Shown here one piece after another: positions 1 through 13,750 of a DNA stretch of 64,000 bases. The stretch is from the NCBI RefSeq assembly GCF_933775445.1, contig NW_026089536.1, forward strand, positions 186,001-250,000, given 5' to 3'. Both the position numbers and the translations under genes were made by a program. The notes beneath the pieces are model-generated. The model saw only the letters and a program-made list of their open reading frames with translations, was not told where the DNA came from and made no database searches. Origin of the DNA: Argentina anserina. Its lineage: Eukaryota > Streptophyta > Magnoliopsida > Rosales > Rosaceae. Numbering within the stretch: the first letter of the stretch is position 1; each line of letters starts with the position of its first letter.

Positions 1-190
1 GAGTATCTTTCTGTAAGGCTTTCTGATGCGAGTTTCTATTGAATTTGAGAGTTTTGCAAGTGTGGGAGTGTGTTTCTTTCAAACTGAGTATCTTTACATC
101 GTTTGCGTATCTTTACTATTCCAATTGTGTATCTTTACATCGTTTGCGTATCTTTACTATTCCAATTGTGTATCTTTTCATTTCTCGTTT
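1..190 (+). repeat. Type 190-bp monomer (two core copies)
   Basis: This is an example of the long monomer. The head occupies 1-85, the first core 86-128, a second 41-bp core 129-169, and the tail 170-190; the next monomer starts at 191. Heads read either GGCTTTCTGATG or GGCTTCTGATG, which changes length by one base (190 versus 189). The 189-bp form is a multiple of three, which is why consecutive monomers sometimes keep one reading frame open for several hundred bases. Confidence 0.95.
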
Positions 191-338
191 GAGTATCTTT
201 CTGTAAGGCTTCTGATGCGAGTTTCTATTGTATTTGAGAGTTTTGCAAGTGTGGGAGTGTGTTTCTTTCAAACTGAGTATCTTTACATCGTTTGCGTTTC
301 TTTACTATTCCAATTGTGTATCTTTTCTTTTCTCGTTT

Positions 339-486
339 GAGTATCTTTCTGTAAGGCTTCTGATGCGAGTTTCTATTGTATTTGAGAGTTTTGCAAGTGT
401 GGGAATGTGTTTCTTTCAAACTGAGTATCTTTACATCGTTTGTGTATCTTTACTATTCCAATTGTGTATCTTTTCATTTCTCGTTT
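339..486 (+). repeat. Type 148-bp monomer (single core copy)
   Basis: This is an example of the short monomer, which lacks one 41-bp core copy relative to the 190-bp form. Short and long monomers are interspersed all along the array. The exact 41-bp step between size classes shows that the core is gained and lost as a unit. This copy also carries the head variant GGGAATGTGTTTC, which is confined to the left 10.6 kb of the window. Confidence 0.95.
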
Positions 487-3400
487 GAGTATCTTTCTGT
501 AAGGCTTTCTGATGCGAGTTTCTATTGAATTTGAGAGTTTTGCAAGTGTGGGAGTGTGTTTCTTTCAAACTGAGTATCTTTACATCGTTTGCGTATCTTT
601 ACTATTCCAATTGTGTATCTTTACATCGTTTGCGTATCTTTACTATTCCAATTGTGTATCTTTTCATTTCTCGTTTGAGTATCTTTCTGTAAGGCATTCT
701 GATGCGAGTTTCTATTGTATTTGAGAGTTTTGCAAGTGTGGGAGTGTGTTTCTTTCAAACTGAGTATCTTTACATCGTTTGCGTTTCTTTACTATTCCAA
801 TTGTGTATCTTTACATCGTTTGCGTATCTTTACTATTTCAATTGTGTATTTTTTCATTTCTTGTTTGAGTATCTTTCTGTAAGGCATTCTGATGCGAGTT
901 TCTATTGTATTTGAGAGTTTTGCAAGTGTGGGAGTGTGTTTCTTTCAAACTGAGTATCTTTACATCGTTTGCGTATCTTTACTATTCCAATTGTGTATCT
1001 TTTCTTTTCTCGTTTGAGTATCTTTCTGTAAGGCTTCTGATGCGAGTTTCTATTGTATTTGAGAGTTTTGCAAGTGTGGGAATGTGTTTCTTTCAAACTG
1101 AGTATCTTTATATCGTTTGTGTATCTTTACTATTCCAATTGTGTATCTTTTCATTTCTCGTTTGAGTATCTTTCTGTAAGGCTTTCTGATGCGAGTTTCT
1201 ATTGAATTTGAGAGTTTTGCAAGTGTGGGAGTGTGTTTCTTTCAAACTGAGTATCTTTACATCGTTTGCGTATCTTTACTATTCCAATTGTGTATCTTTA
1301 CATCGTTTGCGTATCTTTACTATTCCAATTGTGTATCTTTTCATTTCTCGTTTGAGTATCATTCTATAAGGCTTCTGATGCGAGTTTCTATTGTATTTGA
1401 GAGTTTTGCAAGTGTGGGAGTGTGTTTCTTTCAAACTGAGTATCTTTACATCGTTTGCGTATCTTTACTATTCCAATTGTGTATCTTTTCATTTCTCGTT
1501 TGAGTATCTTTCTGTAAGGCTTTCTGATGCGAGTTTCTATTGAATTTGAGAGTTTTGCAAGTGTGGGAGTGTGTTTCTTTCAAACTGAGTATCTTTACAT
1601 CGTTTGCGTATCTTTACTATTCCAATTGTGTATCTTTTCTTTTCTCGTTTGAGTATCTTTCTGTAAGGCTTTCTGATGCGAGTTTCTATTGAATTTGAGA
1701 GTTTTGCAAGTGTGGGAGTGTGTTTCTTTCAAACTGAGTATCTTTACATCGTTTGCGTATGTTTACTATTCCAATTGTGTATCTTTACATCGTTTGCGTA
1801 TCTTTACTATTCCAATTGTGTATCTTTTCTTTTCTCCTTTGAGTATCTTTCTGTAAGGCTTTCTGATGCGAGTTTCTATTGAATTTGAGAGTTTTGCAAG
1901 TGTGGGAGTGTGTTTCTTTCAAACTGAGTATCTTTACATCGTTTGCGTATCTTTACTATTCCAATTGTGTATCTTTACATCGTCTGCGTATCTTTACTAT
2001 TCCAATTGTGTATCTTTTCATTTCTCGTTTAAGGATCTTTCTGTAAGGCTTCTGATGCGAGTTTCTATTGTGTTTGAGAGTTTTGCAAGTGTGGGAGTGT
2101 GTTTCTTTCAAACTGAGTATCTTTACATAGTTTGCGTATCTTTACTATTCAAATTGTGTATCTTTACATCGTTTGCGTATCTTTACTATTCCAATTGTGT
2201 ATCTTTTCATTTCTCGTTTGAGTATCTTTCTGTAAGGCTTTCTGATGCGAGTTTCTATTGAATTTGAGAGTTTTGCAAGTGTGGGAGTGTGTTTCTTTCA
2301 AACTGAGTATCTTTACATCGTTTGCGTATGTTTACTATTCCAATTGTGTATCTTTACATCGTTTGCGTATCTTTACTATTCCAATTGTGTATCTTTTCTT
2401 TTCTCGTTTGAGTATCTTTCTGTAAGGCTTTCTGATGCGAGTTTCTATTAAATTTGAGAGTTTTGCAAGTGTGGGAGTGTGTTTCTTTCATACTGAGTAT
2501 CTTTACATCGTTTGCGTATCTTTACTATTCCAATTGTGTATCTTTACATCGTTTGCGTATCTTTACTATTCCAATTGTGTATCTTTTCATTTCTCGTTTG
2601 AGTATCTTTCTGTAAGGTTTCTGATGCGAGTTTCTATTGTATTTGAGAGTTTTGCAAGTGTGGGAATGTGTTTCTTTCAAACTGAGTATCTTTACATCGT
2701 TTGTGTATCTTTACTATTCCAATTGTGTATCTTTTCATTTCTCGTTTGAGTATCTTTCTGTAAGGCTTTCTGATGCGAGTTTCTATTGAATTTGAGAGTT
2801 TTGCAACTGTGGGAGTGTGTTTCTTTCAAACTGAGTATCTTTACATCGTTTGCGTATCTTTACTATTCCAATTGTGTATCTTTTCTTTTCTCGTTTGAGT
2901 ATCTTTCTGTAAGGCTTTCTGATGCGAGTTTCTATTGAATTTGAGAGTTTTGCAAGTGTGGGAGTGTGTTTCTTTCAAACTGAGTATCTTTACATAGTTT
3001 GCGTATCTTTACTATTCAAATTGTGTATCTTTACATCGTTTGCGTATCTTTACTATTCCAATTGTGTATCTTTTCATTTCTCGTTTGAGTATCTTTCTGT
3101 AAGGCTTTCTGATGCGAGTTTCTATTGAATTTGAGAGTTTTGCAAGTGTGGGAGTGTGTTTCTTTCAAACTGAGTATCTTTACATCGTTTGCGTATGTTT
3201 ACTATTCCAATTGTGTATCTTTACATCGTTTGCGTATCTTTACTATTCCAATTGTGTATCTTTTCTTTTCTCGTTTGAGTATCTTTCTGTAAGGCTTTCT
3301 GATGCGAGTTTCTATTAAATTTGAGAGTTTTGCAAGTGTGGGAGTGTGTTTCTTTCATACTGAGTATCTTTACATAGTTTGCGTATCTTTACTATTCCAA

Positions 3401-5489
3401 TTGTGTATCTTTACATCGTTTGCGTATCTTTACTATTCCAATTGTGTATCTTTTCATTTCTCGTTTGAGTATCTTTCTGTAAGGCTTCTGATGCGAGTTT
3501 CTATTGTATTTGAGAGTTTTGCAAGTGTGGGAATGTGTTTCTTTCAAACTGAGTATCTTTACATCGTTTGTGTATCTTTACTATTCCAATTGTGTATCTT
3601 TACATCGTTTGCGTATCTTTACTATTCCAATTGTGTATCTTTTCATTTCTCGTTTGAGTATCTTTCTGTAAGGCTTTCTGATGCGAGTTTCTATTGAATT
3701 TGAGAGTTTTGCAAGTGTGGGAGTGTGTTTCTTTCAAACTGAGTATCTTTACATCGTTTGCGTATCTTTACTATTCCAATTGTGTATCTTTACATCGTTT
3801 GCGTATCTTTACTATTCCAATTGTGTATCTTTTCATTTCTCGTTTGAGTATCTTTCTGTAAGGTTTCTGATGCGAGTTTCTATTGAATTTGAGAGTTTTG
3901 CAAGTGTGGGAATGTGTTTCTTTCAAACTGAGTATCTTTACATCGTTTGTGTATCTTTACTATTCCAATTGTGTATCTTTTCATTTCTCGTTTGAGTATC
4001 TTTCTGTAAGGCTTTCTGATGCGAGTTTCTATTGAATTTGAGAGTTTTGCAAGTGTGGGAGTGTGTTTCTTTCAAACTGAGTATCTTTACATCGTTTGCG
4101 TATCTTTACTATTCCAATTGTGTATCTTTACATCGTTTGCGTATCTTTACTATTCCAATTGTGTATCTTTTCATTTCTCGTTTGAGTATCTTTCTGTAAG
4201 GCTTCTGATGCGAGTTTCTATTGTATTTGAGAGTTTTGCAAGTGTGGGAGTGTGTTTCTTTCAAACTGAGTATCTTTACATCGTTTGCGTTTCTTTACTA
4301 TTCCAATTGTGTATCTTTTCTTTTCTCGTTTGAGTATCTTTCAGTAAGGCTTCTGATGCGAGTTTCTATTGTATTTGAGAGTTTTGCAAGTGTGGGAGTG
4401 TGTTTCTTTCAAACTGAGTATCTTTACATCGTTTCCGTATCTTTACTATTCCAATTGTGTATCTTTACATCGTTTGCGTATCTTTACTATTCCAATTGTG
4501 TATCTTTTCATTTCTCGTTTGAGTATCTTTCTGTAAGGCTTCTGATGCGAGTTTCTATTGTATTTGAGAGTTTTGCAAGTGTGGGAATGTGTTTCTTTCA
4601 AACTGAGTATCTTTACATCGTTTGTGTATCTTTACTATTCCAATTGTGTATCTTTTCATTTCTCGTTTGAGTATCTTTCTGTAAGGCTTTCTGATGCGAG
4701 TTTCTATTGAATTTGAGAGTTTTTCAAGTGTGGGAGTGTGTTTCTTTCAAACTGAGTATCTTTACATTGTTTGCGTATCTTTACTATTCCAATTGTGTAT
4801 CTTTACATCGTTTGCGTATCTTTACTATTCCAATTGTGTATCTTTTCATTTCTCGTTTGAGTATCATTCTATAAGGCTTCTGATGCGAGTTTCTATTGTA
4901 TTTGAGAGTTTTGCAAGTGTGGGAGTGTGTTTCTTTCAAACTGAGTATCTTTACATCGTTTGCGTATCTTTACTATTCCAATTGTGTATCTTTTCATTTC
5001 TCGTTTGAGTATCTTTCTGTAAGGCTTTCTGATGCGAGTTTCTATTGAATTTGAGAGTTTTGCAAGTGTGGGAGTGTGTTTCTTTCAAACTGAGTATCTT
5101 TACATCGTTTGCGTATCTTTACTATTCCAATTGTGTATCTTTTCATTTCTCGTTTGAGTATCTTTCTGTAAGGCTTTCTGATGCGAGTTTCTATTGAATT
5201 TGAGAGTTTTGCAACTGTGGGAGTGTGTTTCTTTCAAACTGAGTATCTTTACATAGTTTGCGTATCTTTACTATTCCAATTGTTTATCTTTACATCGTTT
5301 GCGTATCTTTACTATTTCAATTGTGTATCTTTTCATTTCTCGTTTGAGTATCTTTCTGTAAGGCTTTCTGATGCGAGTTTCTATTAAATTTGAGAGTTTT
5401 GCAAGTGTGGGAGTGTGTTTCTTTCAAACTGAGTATCTTTACATCGTTTGCGTTTCTTTACTATTCCAATTGTGTATCTTTTCTTTTCT

Positions 5490-8400
5490 CGTTTGAGTAT
5501 CTTTCTGTAAGGCTTCTGATGCGAGTTTCTATTGTATTTGAGAGTTTTGCAAGTGTGGGAATGTGTTTCTTTCAAACTGAGTATCTTTACATCGTTTGCG
5601 TATCTTTACTATTCCAATTGTGTATCTTTTCATTTCTCGTTTGAGTATATTTCTGTAAGGCTTTCTGATGCGAGTTTCTATTAAATTTGAGAGTTTTGCA
5701 AGTGTGGGAGTGTGTTTCTTTCAAACTGAGTATCTTTACATCGTTTGCGTTTCTTTACTATTCCAATTGTGTATCTTTTCTTTTCTCGTTTGAGTATCTT
5801 TCTGTAAGGCTTCTGATGCGAGTTTCTATTGTATTTGAGAGTTTTGCAAGTGTGGGAATGTGTTTCTTTCAAACTGAGTATCTTTACATCGTTTGCGTAT
5901 CTTTACTATTCCAATTGTGTATCTTTTCATTTCTCGTTTGAGTATCTTTCTGTAAGGCTTTCTGATGCGAGTTTCTATTGAATTTGAGAGTTTTGCAAGT
6001 GTGGGAGTGTGTTTCTTTCAAACTGAGTATCTTTACATCGTTTGCGTATCTTTACTATTCCAATTGTGTATCTTTTCTTTTCTCGTTTGAGTATCTTTCT
6101 GTAAGGCTTTCTGATGCGAGTTTCTATTGAATTTGAGAGTTTTGCAAGTGTGGGAGTGTGTTTCTTTCAAACTGAGTATCTTTACATCGTTTGCGTATCT
6201 TTACTATTCCAATTGTGTATCTTTACATCGTTTGCGTATCTTTACTATTTCAATTGTGTATTTTTTCATTTCTCGTTTGAGTATCTTTCTGTAAGGCTTT
6301 CTGATGCGAGTTTCTATTAAATTTGAGAGTTTTGCAAGTGTGGGAGTGTGTTTCTTTCAAACTGAGTATCTTTACATCGTTTGCGTATCTTTACTATTCC
6401 AATTGTGTATCTTTACATCGTTTGCGTATCTTTACTATTCCAATTGTGTATCTTTTCATTTCTCGTTTGAGTATCTTTCTGTAAGGCATTCTGATGCGAG
6501 TTTCTATTGTATTTGAGAGTTTTGCAAGTGTGGGAGTGTGTTTCTTTCAAACTGAGTATCTTTACATCGTTTGCGTTTCTTTACTATTCCAATTGTGTAT
6601 CTTTACATCGTTTGCGTATCTTTACTATTTCAATTGTGTATTTTTTCATTTCTTGTTTGAGTATCTTTCTGTAAGGCATTCTGATGCGAGTTTCTATTGT
6701 ATTTGAGAGTTTTGCAAGTGTGGGAGTGTGTTTCTTTCAAACTGAGTATCTTTACATCGTTTGCGTATCTTTACTATTCCAATTGTGTATCTTTTCTTTT
6801 CTCGTTTGAGTATCTTTCTGTAAGGCTTCTGATGCGAGTTTCTATTGTATTTGAGAGTTTTGCAAGTGTGGGAATGTGTTTCTTTCAAACTGAGTATCTT
6901 TACATCGTTTGTGTATCTTTACTATTCCAATTGTGTATCTTTTCATTTCTCGTTTGAGTATCTTTCTGTAAGGCTTTCTGATGCGAGTTTCTATTGAATT
7001 TGAGAGTTTTGCAAGTGTGGGAGTGTGTTTCTTTCAAACTGAGTATCTTTACATCGTTTGCGTATCTTTACTATTCCAATTGTGTATCTTTACATCGTTT
7101 GCGTATCTTTACTATTCCAATTGTGTATCTTTTCATTTCTCGTTTGAGTATCTTTCTGTAAGGCTTCTGATGCGAGTTTCTATTGTATTTGAGAGTTTTG
7201 CAAGTGTGGGAGTGTGTTTCTTTCAAACTGAGTATCTTTACATCGTTTGCGTTTCTTTACTATTCCAATTGTGTATCTTTTCTTTTCTCGTTTGAGTATC
7301 TTTCTGTAAGGCTTCTGATGCGAGTTTCTATTGTATTTGAGAGTTTTGCAAGTGTGGGAGTGTGTTTCTTTCAAACTGAGTATCTTTACATCGTTTGCGT
7401 ATCTTTACTATTCCAATTGTGTATCTTTACATCGTTTGCGTATCTTTACTATTCCAATTGTGTATCTTTTCATTTCTCGTTTGAGTATCTTTCTGTAAGG
7501 CTTTCTGATGCGAGTTTCTATTGAATTTGAGAGTTTTGCAAGTGTGGGAGTGTGTTTCTTTCAAACTGAGTATCTTTACATCGTTTGCGTATGTTTACTA
7601 TTCCAATTGTGTATCTTTTCATCGTTTGCGTATCTTTACTATTCCAATTGTGTATCTTTTCTTTTCTCGTTTGAGTATCTTTCTGTAAGGCTTTCTGATG
7701 CGAGTTTCTATTAAATTTGAGAGTTTTGCAAGTGTGGGAGTGTGTTTCTTTCAACCTGAGTATCTTTACATCGTTTGCGTATCTTTACTATTCCAATTGT
7801 GTATCTTTACATCGTTTGCGTATCTTTATTATTCCAATTGTGTATCTTTTCATTTCTCGTTTGAGTATCTTTCTGTAAGGCTTTCTGATGCGAGTTTCTA
7901 TTGAATTTGAGAGTTTTGCAAGTGTGGGAGTGTGTTTCTTTCAAACTGAGTATCTTTACATCGTTTGCGTATCTTTACTATTCCAATTGTGTATCTTTAC
8001 ATCGTTTGCGTATCTTTACTATTCCAATTGTGTATCTTTTCATTTCTCGTTTGAGTATCTTTCTGTAAGGCTTCTGATGCGAGTTTCTATTGTGTTTGAG
8101 AGTTTTGCAAGTGTGGGAGTGTGTTTCTTTCAAACTGAGTATCTTTACATCGTTTGCGTTTCTTTACTATTCTAATTGTGTATCTTTTCTTTTCTCGTTT
8201 GAGTATCTTTCTGTAAGGCTTCTGATGCGAGTTTCTATTGTATTTGAGAGTTTTGCAAGTGTGGGAGTGTGTTTCTTTCAAACTGAGTATCTTTACATCG
8301 TTTGCGTATCTTTACTATTCCAATTGTGTATCTTTACATCGTTTGCGTATCTTTTCTATTCCAATTGTGTATCTTTTCATTTCTCGTTTGAGTATCTTTC

Positions 8401-11400
8401 TGTATGGCTTTCTGATGCGAGTTTCTATTGCATTTGAGAGTTTTGCAAGTGTGGGAGTGTGTTTCTTTCAAACTGAGTATCTTTACATCGTTTGCGTATC
8501 TTTACTATTCCAATTGTGTATCTTTACATCGTTTGCGTATCTTTACTATTCCAATTGTGTATCTTTTCATTTCTCGTTTGAGTATCTTTCTGTAAGGCTT
8601 TCTGATGCGAGTTTCTATTGAATTTGAGAGTTTTGCAAGTGTGGGAGTGTGTTTCTTTCAAACTGAGTATCTTTACATAGTTTGCGTATCTTTACTATTC
8701 CAATTGTGTATCTTTACATCGTTTGCGTATCTTTACTATTCCAATTGTGTATCTTTTCATTTCTCGTTTGAGTATCTTTCTGTAAGGCTTTCTGATGCGA
8801 GTTTCTATTGAATTTGAGAGTTTTGCAAGTGTGGGAGTGTGTTTCTTTCAAACTGAGTATCTTTACATCGTTTGCGTATCTTTACTATTCCAATTGTGTA
8901 TCTTTACATCGTCTGCGTATCTTTACTATTCCAATTGTGTATCTTTTCATTTCTCGTTTGAGGATCTTTCTGTAAGGCTTCTGATGCGAGTTTCTATTGT
9001 ATTTGAGAGTTTTGCAAGTGTGGGAGTGTGTTTCTTTCAAACTGAGTATCTTTACATCGTTTGCGTATCTTTACTATTCCAATTGTGTATCTTTACATCG
9101 TTTTCGTATCTTTACTATTCCAATTGTGTATCTTTACATCGTTTGCGTATCTTTACTATTCCAATTGTGTATCTTTTCATTTCTCGTTTGAGTATCTTTC
9201 TGTAAGGCTTCTGATGCGAGTTTCTATTGTATTTGAGAGTTTTGCAAGTGTGGGAATGTGTTTCTTTCAAACTGAGTATCTTTACATCGTTTGCGTATCT
9301 TTACTATTCCAATTGTGTATCTTTTCATTTCTCGTTTGAGTATATTTCTGTAAGGCTTTCTGATGCGAGTTTCTATTAAATTTGAGAGTTTTGCAAGTGT
9401 GGGAGTGTGTTTCTTTCAAACTGAGTATCTTTACATCGTTTGCGTTTCTTTACTATTCCAATTGTGTATCTTTTCTTTTCTCGTTTGAGTATCTTTCTGT
9501 AAGGCTTCTGATGCGAGTTTCTATTGTATTTGAGAGTTTTGCAAGTGTGGGAATGTGTTTCTTTCAAACTGAGTATCTTTACATCGTTTGCGTATCTTTA
9601 CTATTCCAATTGTGTATCTTTTCATTTCTCGTTTGAGTATCTTTCTGTAAGGCTTTCTGATGCGAGTTTCTATTGAATTTGAGAGTTTTGCAAGTGTGGG
9701 AGTGTGTTTCTTTCAAACTGAGTATCTTTACATCGTTTGCGTATCTTTACTATTCCAATTGTGTATCTTTTCTTTTCTCGTTTGAGTATCTTTCTGTAAG
9801 GCTTTCTGATGCGAGTTTCTATTGAATTTGAGAGTTTTGCAAGTGTGGGAGTGTGTTTCTTTCAAACTGAGTATCTTTACATCGTTTGCGTATCTTTACT
9901 ATTCCAATTGTGTATCTTTACATCGTTTGCGTATCTTTACTATTTCAATTGTGTATTTTTTCATTTCTCGTTTGAGTATCTTTCTGTAAGGCTTTCTGAT
10001 GCGAGTTTCTATTAAATTTGAGAGTTTTGCAAGTGTGGGAGTGTGTTTCTTTCAAACTGAGTATCTTTACATCGTTTGCGTATCTTTACTATTCCAATTG
10101 TGTATCTTTACATCGTTTGCGTATCTTTACTATTCCAATTGTGTATCTTTTCATTTCTCGTTTGAGTATCTTTCTGTAAGGCATTCTGATGCGAGTTTCT
10201 ATTGTATTTGAGAGTTTTGCAAGTGTGGGAGTGTGTTTCTTTCAAACTGAGTATCTTTACATCGTTTGCGTTTCTTTACTATTCCAATTGTGTATCTTTA
10301 CATCGTTTGCGTATCTTTACTATTTCAATTGTGTATTTTTTCATTTCTTGTTTGAGTATCTTTCTGTAAGGCATTCTGATGCGAGTTTCTATTGTATTTG
10401 AGAGTTTTGCAAGTGTGGGAGTGTGTTTCTTTCAAACTGAGTATCTTTACATCGTTTGCGTTTCTTTACTATTCCAATTGTGTATCTTTTCTTTTCTCGT
10501 TTGAGTATCTTTCTGTAAGGCTTCTGATGCGAGTTTCTATTGTATTTGAGAGTTTTGCAAGTGTGGGAATGTGTTTCTTTCAAACTGAGTATCTTTACAT
10601 CGTTTGTGTATCTTTACTATTCCAATTGTGTATCTTTTCATTTCTCGTTTGAGTATCTTTCTGTAAGGCTTTCTGATGCGAGTTTCTATTGAATTTGAGA
10701 GTTTTGCAAGTGTGGGAGTGTGTTTCTTTCAAACTGAGTATCTTTACATCGTTTGCGTATCTTTACTATTCCAATTGTGTATCTTTACATCGTTTGCGTA
10801 TCTTTACTATTCCAATTGTGTATCTTTTCATTTCTCGTTTGAGTATCTTTCTGTAAGGCTTCTGATGCGAGTTTCTATTGTATTTGAGAGTTTTGCAAGT
10901 GTGGGAGTGTGTTTCTTTCAAACTGAGTATCTTTACATCGTTTGCGTTTCTTTACTATTCCAATTGTGTATCTTTTCTTTTCTCGTTTGAGTATCTTTCT
11001 GTAAGGCTTCTGATGCGAGTTTCTATTGTATTTGAGAGTTTTGCAAGTGTGGGAGTGTGTTTCTTTCAAACTGAGTATCTTTACATCGTTTGCGTATCTT
11101 TACTATTCCAATTGTGTATCTTTACATCGTTTGCGTATCTTTACTATTCCAATTGTGTATCTTTTCATTTCTCGTTTGAGTATCTTTCTGTAAGGCTTTC
11201 TGATGCGAGTTTCTATTGAATTTGAGAGTTTTGCAAGTGTGGGAGTGTGTTTCTTTCAAACTGAGTATCTTTACATCGTTTGCGTATGTTTACTATTCCA
11301 ATTGTGTATCTTTACATCGTTTGCGTATCTTTACTATTCCAATTGTGTATCTTTTCTTTTCTCGTTTGAGTATCTTTCTGTAAGGCTTTCTGATGCGAGT

Positions 11401-12865
11401 TTCTATTAAATTTGAGAGTTTTGCAAGTGTGGGAGTGTGTTTCTTTCAACCTGAGTATCTTTACATCGTTTGCGTATCTTTACTATTCCAATTGTGTATC
11501 TTTACATCGTTTGCGTATCTTTATTATTCCAATTGTGTATCTTTTCATTTCTCGTTTGAGTATCTTTCTGTAAGGCTTTCTGATGCGAGTTTCTATTGAA
11601 TTTGAGAGTTTTGCAAGTGTGGGAGTGTGTTTCTTTCAAACTGAGTATCTTTACATCGTTTGCGTATCTTTACTATTCCAATTGTGTATCTTTACATCGT
11701 TTGCGTATCTTTACTATTCCAATTGTGTATCTTTTCATTTCTCGTTTGAGTATCTTTCTGTAAGGCTTCTGATGCGAGTTTCTATTGTGTTTGAGAGTTT
11801 TGCAAGTGTGGGAGTGTGTTTCTTTCAAACTGAGTATCTTTACATCGTTTGCGTTTCTTTACTATTCTAATTGTGTATCTTTTCTTTTCTCGTTTGAGTA
11901 TCTTTCTGTAAGGCTTCTGATGCGAGTTTCTATTGTATTTGAGAGTTTTGCAAGTGTGGGAGTGTGTTTCTTTCAAACTGAGTATCTTTACATCGTTTGC
12001 GTATCTTTACTATTCCAATTGTGTATCTTTACATCGTTTGCGTATCTTTTCTATTCCAATTGTGTATCTTTTCATTTCTCGTTTGAGTATCTTTCTGTAT
12101 GGCTTTCTGATGCGAGTTTCTATTGCATTTGAGAGTTTTGCAAGTGTGGGAGTGTGTTTCTTTCAAACTGAGTATCTTTACATAGTTTGCGTATCTTTAC
12201 TATTCCAATTGTGTATCTTTACATCGTTTGCGTATCTTTACTATTCCAATTGTGTATCTTTTCATTTCTCGTTTGAGTATCTTTCTGTAAGGCTTTCTGA
12301 TGCGAGTTTCTATTGAATTTGAGAGTTTTGCAAGTGTGGGAGTGTGTTTCTTTCAAACTGAGTATCTTTACATAGTTTGCGTATCTTTACTATTCCAATT
12401 GTGTATCTTTACATCGTTTGCGTATCTTTACTATTCCAATTGTGTATCTTTTCATTTCTCGTTTGAGTATCTTTCTGTAAGGCTTTCTGATGCGAGTTTC
12501 TATTGAATTTGAGAGTTTTGCAAGTGTGGGAGTGTGTTTCTTTCAAACTGAGTATCTTTACATCGTTTGCGTATCTTTACTATTCCAATTGTGTATCTTT
12601 ACATCGTCTGCGTATCTTTACTATTCCAATTGTGTATCTTTTCATTTCTCGTTTGAGGATCTTTCTGTAAGGCTTCTGATGCGAGTTTCTATTGTATTTG
12701 AGAGTTTTGCAAGTGTGGGAGTGTGTTTCTTTCAAACTGAGTATCTTTACATCGTTTGCGTATCTTTACTATTCCAATTGTGTATCTTTACATCGTTTTC
12801 GTATCTTTACTATTCCAATTGTGTATCTTTACATCGTTTGCGTATCTTTACTATTCCAATTGTGT
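5490..12865 (+). repeat. Tandem 3,695-bp higher-order duplication
   Basis: Copy one spans about 5490-9170 and copy two about 9185-12865. The order of monomer sizes and private variants is repeated at a constant offset of 3695 bp. For example, the rare TATATTTCTG occurs at 5646 and 9341, and the CTTGTTTGAG tail variant also recurs. Only a few substitutions separate the copies, such as ATCGTTTG in the first versus ATAGTTTG in the second near 8490 and 12185. Boundaries are by eye and good to about 50 bp. Confidence 0.9.
8960..9189 (+). repeat. Type 230-bp monomer (three core copies)
   Basis: This is an example of the extended monomer with three core copies. The middle copy carries the variant ATCGTTTTCG instead of ATCGTTTGCG. 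Similar three-core monomers occur around 12655, 18900, 24150, 30180, 39050, 42120, 45100 and 50900. Confidence 0.9.
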
Positions 12866-13750
12866 ATCTTTTCTTTTCTCGTTTGAGTATCTTTCTGTAA
12901 GGCTTTCTGATGCGAGTTTCTATTGAATTTGAGAGTTTTGCAAGTGTGGGAGTGTGTTTGTTTCAAACTGAGTATCTTTACATCGTTTGCGTATCTTTAC
13001 TATTCCAATTGTGTATCTTTACATCGTCTGCGTATCTTTACTATTCCAATTGTGTATCTTTTCATTTCTCGTTTGAGGATCTTTCTGTAAGGCTTCTGAT
13101 GCGAGTTTCTATTGAATTTGAGAGTTTTGCAAGTGTGGGAGTGTGTTTCTTTCAAACTGAGTATCTTTACATAGTTTGCGTATCTTTACTATTCCAATTG
13201 TGTATCTTTACATCGTTTGCGTATCTTTACTATTCCAATTGTGTATCTTTTCATTTCTCGTTTGAGTATCTTTCTGTAAGGCTTTCTGATGCGAGTTTCT
13301 ATTGAATTTGAGAGTTTTGCAAGTGTGGGAGTGTGTTTCTTTCAAACTGAGTATCTTTACATCGTTTGCGTATCTTTACTATTCCAATTGTGTATCTTTA
13401 CATCGTCTGCGTATCTTTACTATTCCAATTGTGTATCTTTTCATTTCTCGTTTGAGGATCTTTCTGTAAGGCTTCTGATGCGAGTTTCTATTGTATTTGA
13501 GAGTTTTGCAAGTGTGGGAGTGTGTTTCTTTCAAACTGAGTATCTTTACATCGTTTGCGTATCTTTACTATTCCAATTGTGTATCTTTACATCGTTTTCG
13601 TATCTTTACTATTCCAATTGTGTATCTTTACATCGTTTGCGTATCTTTACTATTCCAATTGTGTATCTTTTCTTTTCTCGTTTGAGTATCTTTCTGTAAG
13701 GCTTTCTGATGCGAGTTTCTATTGAATTTGAGAGTTTTGCAAGTGTGGGA
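12300..13750 (+). repeat. Tandem 799-bp duplication
   Basis: A series of monomers that includes the GAGGATCTTT head variant, the CGTCTGCG core variant and the ATCGTTTTCG core recurs at an offset of 799 bp (for example 12490 and 13289). A related block recurs again near 16049. The flanks of the two copies differ, so the limits are approximate. Confidence 0.75.

Noticed and set aside
225..419. Recurrent minus-strand frames of about 64 codons throughout the array
   Set aside because: These are the reverse reading of one monomer head and core, repeated wherever that monomer pair occurs. They are a compositional by-product, not a gene family.
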